Origin: Moniliophthora roreri
Taxonomy: Eukaryota > Basidiomycota > Agaricomycetes > Agaricales > Marasmiaceae
Assembly: GCA_001466705.2 (NCBI GenBank)
Contig: LATX02000235.1
Span: 1 to 64,000, forward strand
Length of the DNA stretch: 64,000 nucleotides
Direction of reading: 5' to 3'
The notes below the pieces were generated by a model. It was given only the letters and a program-made list of their open reading frames with translations. It made no database searches and had not been told where the DNA came from. Made by a program: the position numbers and the translations under genes. Positions 59,197-64,000 of this stretch are shown piece by piece. Each line of letters opens with the position of its first letter. The stretch's first letter is position 1.

Positions 59197-62100
59197 TTAA
59201 CCCCTCAGCTCCTTCCAACCTGGCGCCTTCACTACCGTCACCTCTGCACTCTTACTCGACGCCAACACACCTCTCTTCTTCAACTCCAACGTACCAAACT
59301 TGGCTCCGCCCTCATTCAATGCCCAAAGCGTCAACAACACCTCATTCGTTCCATGGTGATTAATAATTCCCTCTGGAACCGGATAACTCGTCTGCGGACC
59401 CAAACTCGACAAGAACCTCCCAAACTGCCACCCATTGACAAACAACAATGTACGATACGGCTGATTAACCGCCTCTGTGTTATTCGTCAGACTAAACTCG
59501 AAAGAAAGTGGAATATCTGAGTTTTTTGGGAGGTTCAAGTCAAAGGTTGTACGGTAGACTGTGACACCGGGATTGGTGATTCCCTTGAGAGGGTTGCATG
59601 ATGACCAAGTTGATGAAGAGGTGTTGTAACCTGGAAGATGGGCACCTTCGCGTTCGAACCACCAGCCACCTTCGTTGTACGGCCCACGGACTTTGTCTGG
59701 TGCGTGTTCACCGCCGACGTCTGAGCAAGTAGTTGGTGAGGATAAAGGAAGATAAGAGGAACGGGGAGAGAAACGTACTGCCAGAGACTCTCCACTCTGT
59801 AAAGTCGAGGGTGCCATCTTTAGAGAGTAGCTTGTACCCACGGATACCCCTAGGAGTCTTGTGTTCGTCGTTGATATTATCTGTTTACGGTTGAATGAGT
59901 TGGTTAATCTTGTTCCTCAAGACGAGTTGTACGTACAATCCTGGTTCATACCAGTCGAATCGTGAATGACGGTAATCACTATAACTTTTATCAGTCTGTT
60001 GATTCTTGCAAAACGCCATGAAGAAAACTGACCATTCTTATCCCTTAGCTGATCAGCAGTGAAGGTAAAGTTTGGAGACAGGATATCAACGCCATCTTGG
60101 CTGTGTGACGAGCCTTGGCCGGATCCAAGGAAATGATCGTTCAACCAGACAGAGTATCCGAACGAGAAGCCACTGAGAGAGAGAGGAATCCCGTCAACGA
60201 AGAAGCGAAATAGGCACTGAACGATAACGTACCCTTGGATAGCGAGCTGAACACCCGTAGCATTACCAGTAAAATGACCGCGCCATACCCAATCACCAGC
60301 GTGGAAGCCATATCTAAGAACATTCTCATCAGTAAGCTGCGTGTCAACGATCATACAAAAACGCAACTCACTCGGGTCCATACAACACAAACTAGACATA
60401 GCCCCCCAGTCAGCGTCTGCGATAAGCCACATGAAATCAATCATAGAACCTACCTTGCCATCAAGCGGTTGATCAGGCCTTTGGGTCCCAGTCTTGTTCG
60501 CTACAACCCACTTGCTATCATCGAATTTCGCCTGTAGCTCTGGCAACGAATCCGCACAGACCCACTCTAGCTCGCTCAACACCGGTATAGCCACATTCTT
60601 CAGTTCATCAGGGAACCCAATCGTACCCTTAAGAGTACCCAAATCCGTCTTTTGGACGCTAACAGGAACACCGTTCCATGTAACAGCGGAGAAACTCGTC
60701 GGTGCAAAGACTTGGAGTGTCGTTGTACCGTTGACATCACCGGTGAGTGCGAGAGTGGTACCGCTGACGGAAGCGGAGCGAACGAGATAAGGTCCGTGTA
60801 CGAGGGCGTGGGTGCTGTTGGGTGAAAGGTCATAGTGGTCAAAGACGTCGTCGGTGTCTTTGATACGGGGTAACCAGAATCCACCGGCGGTCTTCTTGTC
60901 GACAACGATGATGCGCTTGGAGTCAAAGGTAAAGATGGAGACGCCAGAGGGTGAGCCGGATAGTATGACAGACTGAAGATATTTCCCCGTTAGTTGGTCG
61001 TTGTAACAGGCAGGCAGACGGGCCTAGTATACTTACCCGATTAGCACTAGCAGAAGCAGTAAGGGTTTCGGATCCAGAGCTGGAGATATTAGGAGTAGAC
61101 GAGACCTCGACGGAAACTTCGATAGGTTGACCTTCCAAAGCGTACAAGACGATAGTATCAACCTGTAAAAAAGAAAGTAAAACGCCAGTCTACAGGACCA
61201 ACTCTACCAACTCACATTCTTGTATGTACCCCAAGTGAACACCTAAACAAACTTGCGTGTTAGCTTCCACACAAAGCAAAGGTAATAACCAAAAAGCCCC
61301 AACCCACCTCCGCAGTCGAATACTCCAACATCGACTTGCCAAACGGATAATTAGTAACGATAATCTTACTCTCCCTTCCCGCAAGCGTCAACTCTCCCTG
61401 CTTTGGAATCTCCACCTCACCACTCAACGTCGTGTTCACCCTCAACTTGAAGCGAGTCGTATCGAGCTTTGTATTCGTCGTTTGCCTGACAAAGTAAAAG
61501 TTGGCTTTTGTCGAGGGTGAGTGGAGGTGTGTAGTGTAAATGTCTGGTGAATCGCTGTAGGCAGTTCCGTGGCCGACGGTACCGTTACCGATACGTCCTG
61601 CGAGGAGATAGTCTGAGGATGCGTGGAGGAAGAAGCTTTGGAGTTTGATTTCGTCGAATTTGGGGGTGAGAAGGCGGTCTTCGCTGATAGCCTGTTAAGA
61701 GGGGGTAGGTTAGAATGTTGAAGGTGAAGTGGTGTACTTACGGCGCCGTAGCTAGGAAGGGATAGAGGTTGGCATATGGCCCTTTTGTCATCATCAACAA
61801 GTGAAACTTACTCGTAACTCGAATATATCGTGTGGGTATGCATATTACCCCAGTTCGTACCACCTACCAACGGACCTCGTCAGCAAAAAAAAAAAAAAGG
61901 GGGGGGGCACAATAGTAACAAGGGTGCCATACCATAAGTCATGTACAGATTCTGAATCGCTGCTCCAGCCGCATAGTTGTTCTGTATTGCCAAAGTCAGC
62001 ATATCCAAATTCGTCTGCCCAACTAGAGTTTTGGGGGGGGGGCCAACCTTGTAGAATACCTACAACATCGACATCAGCATCGGCTTTCATGTATTCTCTC

Positions 62101-63898
62101 GGAGTCACTCACATTCGCAAACTGCTCGTTGATCAACTTGTAGCACTTATCGTATCCAGGGCCGGACCAGTACGAGAACGCTCCACCTAGAGAACAGCGA
62201 AAATGAAGCCCCATGGATGGCAGCAGGAGGGATGAGCCATACCTTGCCATTCATACAGTGCAAGCGGTTCCGCAGGGTTAAGACGCTGATGGTTCGCATC
62301 GTGTTCTACCAAAGAAAAGAAGAAAAAAAAAAACGCTATACATCAGCTCAACGACGAGGGATAACGACAAACTTTACACTCACGAGTCGAAAGCTCATTC
62401 CACCTCCCCGGCTGATCACAATCGAATCCAAGCGGGTAACCGTCCCATCCATACCTATCCGCTCGTTCAAGGGACTCCGCATAAAAAAAAAAAAAGATAA
62501 GGTAGGTGCACGTACAAATCAACCTTCCCGACAGGAGGGTTAAAAGCAAACTGTCCCGTCGGACTTTTATCATTATGAATCGTAGGAATACGTGAAAGAC
62601 CATTTGCTCGGTATGTATTGATGATATCTTGCATGTGTTCGTCAAGACCGGTGAGGTTGAGAGCTTCATCAGTGAAGTATTCGTTTTCGCTTTGGATGGC
62701 TACGAGTGGGCCGTTTGGGTACTGTCATGTAACCTCCAAGTAAGCAGAGGAAGGAAGGAAGGAAAGGAATAAGGGAGGGTGTAAAGAGCTCACTTGGTAC
62801 GGCGCAGAGTCAGATGCGAATTTGGCTATGCTTATCAACAAAAAGATCAGGTTTGTGTTGACAAGAACAAGGTAAAAACTCACTATGGCTCCCAAGCTTG
62901 TTTATAATCCGACGCATTCGTCCTCGCCAGTCCAGGAGAGTTGGTTGTCCAACCGGGAATACCGCCTAGTTTTATTCCATTTTCGTCAATAAACCACCGA
63001 GGTTGGGCTTGCTTGCTGACTGACCTCCAGCTGATTCGGCGTTAATATAAGGTCTAGCAAAAAAGAATTATCAGGAACAAAGAAAAACCGAAGTATCTCC
63101 TGGTTGAGTGGTTACGTACCCTGGCCTCGAAATAACTAGAACCCCAACTTCTTTTGCGACTTGGAGGAATGCAGCAACGTCATTATGATTCGTGAGATTG
63201 ACTTCATGAGCGTTCGGTGCGCTCAAGCCCCAGTGCCCTTTGCAGATGGTGAGTGTGTATATATATCAGCAATAAACCGAACAACATACAATAAATCGAA
63301 ACGCCATTGAAACCACCAGCCTAAATAACCCCCGCTCTGAACAAATAGCAAATAACCAGATAGGTGAGGTGGTGTAAATACCTTGAACCTGGAGAACACG
63401 CCAATTGGTCAGTAACACACAATAACACGCGCAAGCTCACGAACGCACTTTTGCAAAACATCCCGCCATAGTTCAGGTGCAGGAAGCCTAAACGGATGGA
63501 ATTCACCCGAAAAGAACATCACGCGCTATACAAAAAATAAAATAAAATCGACGATCGATGATCAAAAACAAAATGACAGAGAAAACACGCGATCCTGTCT
63601 CTCACCTTTCCATCAAGCAACAAAGAATGCTGGTCAAGTGTGACAGACGCATTTGACAGGCCATGATAAAAGTTGACTAGGGAACCCCCGCATCAGCACT
63701 GCCAAAGGAAAGAAAAGAAAAAAAAGGCAGTAGATCAAAAAAAAAAAAAAACAAAAACGTACGATCGCCCACTGGAAAAACATACTTGTCACTCTCGTCT
63801 TGAGTAGATTGACGTGTCACGAGTCGAGCGAGAGATTGACTGTGTTGTAGTAATAGTAGTAGCGAAAACTGGAGGAGGAACGATTTGAGGAGTCTCAT
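59197..63898 (-). CDS. lacA: Secreted beta-galactosidase, GH35
   Basis: Hydrolyses terminal beta-galactosyl residues from plant polysaccharides or lactose outside the cell. The gene has many introns from ATG 63,898 to TAA 59,197, roughly 1,000 residues, the usual size of fungal GH35 enzymes. The signal peptide is [18 protein letters not shown]. Motifs in order: [14 protein letters not shown] (63,500), [20 protein letters not shown] with the acid/base Glu (62,690), [20 protein letters not shown] with the nucleophile Glu (62,255-62,120), then [12 protein letters not shown] and [15 protein letters not shown]. BetaGal domains 2-4/5 follow ([72 protein letters not shown]). One exon is only 12 nt (62,048-62,059, VFYK). 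Several introns carry runs of 9-14 identical bases. I found no frame break in the parts checked. Confidence 0.9.
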
Positions 63899-63950
63899 TT
63901 CGTAGGCGGTGGAACGACGAAGGACGAAATCCCCCCTGAGGTCCTATACA

Positions 63951-63992
63951 CCCCCCCCCCCCCCCCCCCCTCTCCCGGGTCCTTTTTATATA
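63951..63992 (-). promoter_or_regulatory. Core promoter of the beta-galactosidase gene with a 20-nt C/G homopolymer
   Basis: On the minus strand TATATAAAAAG (63,992-63,982) lies about 85 bp before the ATG. Between TATA and ATG is an uninterrupted run of 20 G (plus strand C, 63,951-63,970), just where transcription should start. Such a run may vary in length between strains and is also a place for sequencing error. Confidence 0.6.
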
Positions 63993-64000
63993 GGGGACTC

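Noticed and set aside
59535..59795. Open frames antisense or out of frame within the beta-galactosidase gene
   Set aside because: They overlap well-supported GH35 exons and lack features of their own.

Overview
The window is nuclear DNA of a filamentous fungus, most likely an agaricomycete basidiomycete. The genes are dense in short GT-AG introns of about 35-70 bp, both tRNAs I can fold carry introns, and the protein set is typical of mushrooms: FAD oligosaccharide oxidases of the AA7 type, a GH35 beta-galactosidase, a PWWP protein, a Zn2Cys6 regulator and a PQ-loop protein. I cannot name the species. All gene models were spliced by eye, and for most multi-exon models the exon lengths sum to a multiple of three.

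Positions 1-24,780 are AT-rich, strongly short of CpG and hold no gene I can support. They are a graveyard of diverged dispersed repeats, a 153-bp-period tandem array, two Helitron-like 3' ends, an inverted-repeat element and an LTR-like block. Near 24,780 composition changes abruptly to normal coding DNA.

Positions 24,781-41,474 hold three paralogous secreted flavin oxidases (25,463; 28,134; 39,597), all with the same eight-exon structure. Between them lie a PWWP plus TFIIS-N-like chromatin protein on the minus strand, a gene-poor stretch, a multi-pass membrane protein and an intron-bearing tRNA-Ile(UAU).

Positions 41,475-52,261 hold two copies of an unusual secreted Hsp70-like gene. The upstream copy is dead: it has CpG-decay stop codons and is split by insertions. 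The downstream copy is mostly open but has lost the ATP-binding signatures. Around them are short elements with terminal inverted repeats: three share CATYRGCA-like ends and 2-bp target duplications, and a fourth has different ends and a TA duplication.

Positions 52,262-64,000 hold a Zn2Cys6 transcription factor with a damaged-looking zinc cluster, two small hypothetical genes, an Mpdu1-type PQ-loop protein, an intron-bearing tRNA-Gly(GCC), and a secreted GH35 beta-galactosidase with a 12-nt microexon and homopolymer-rich introns.

Three tandem duplications are each joined at a single N (5,891; 42,883; 47,878). They are best read as unmerged contig ends or haplotypes, not biology, and they inflate the window by about 4.7 kb. 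The oxidases and the beta-galactosidase together suggest extracellular plant or fungal carbohydrate processing; they are not a proven cluster.
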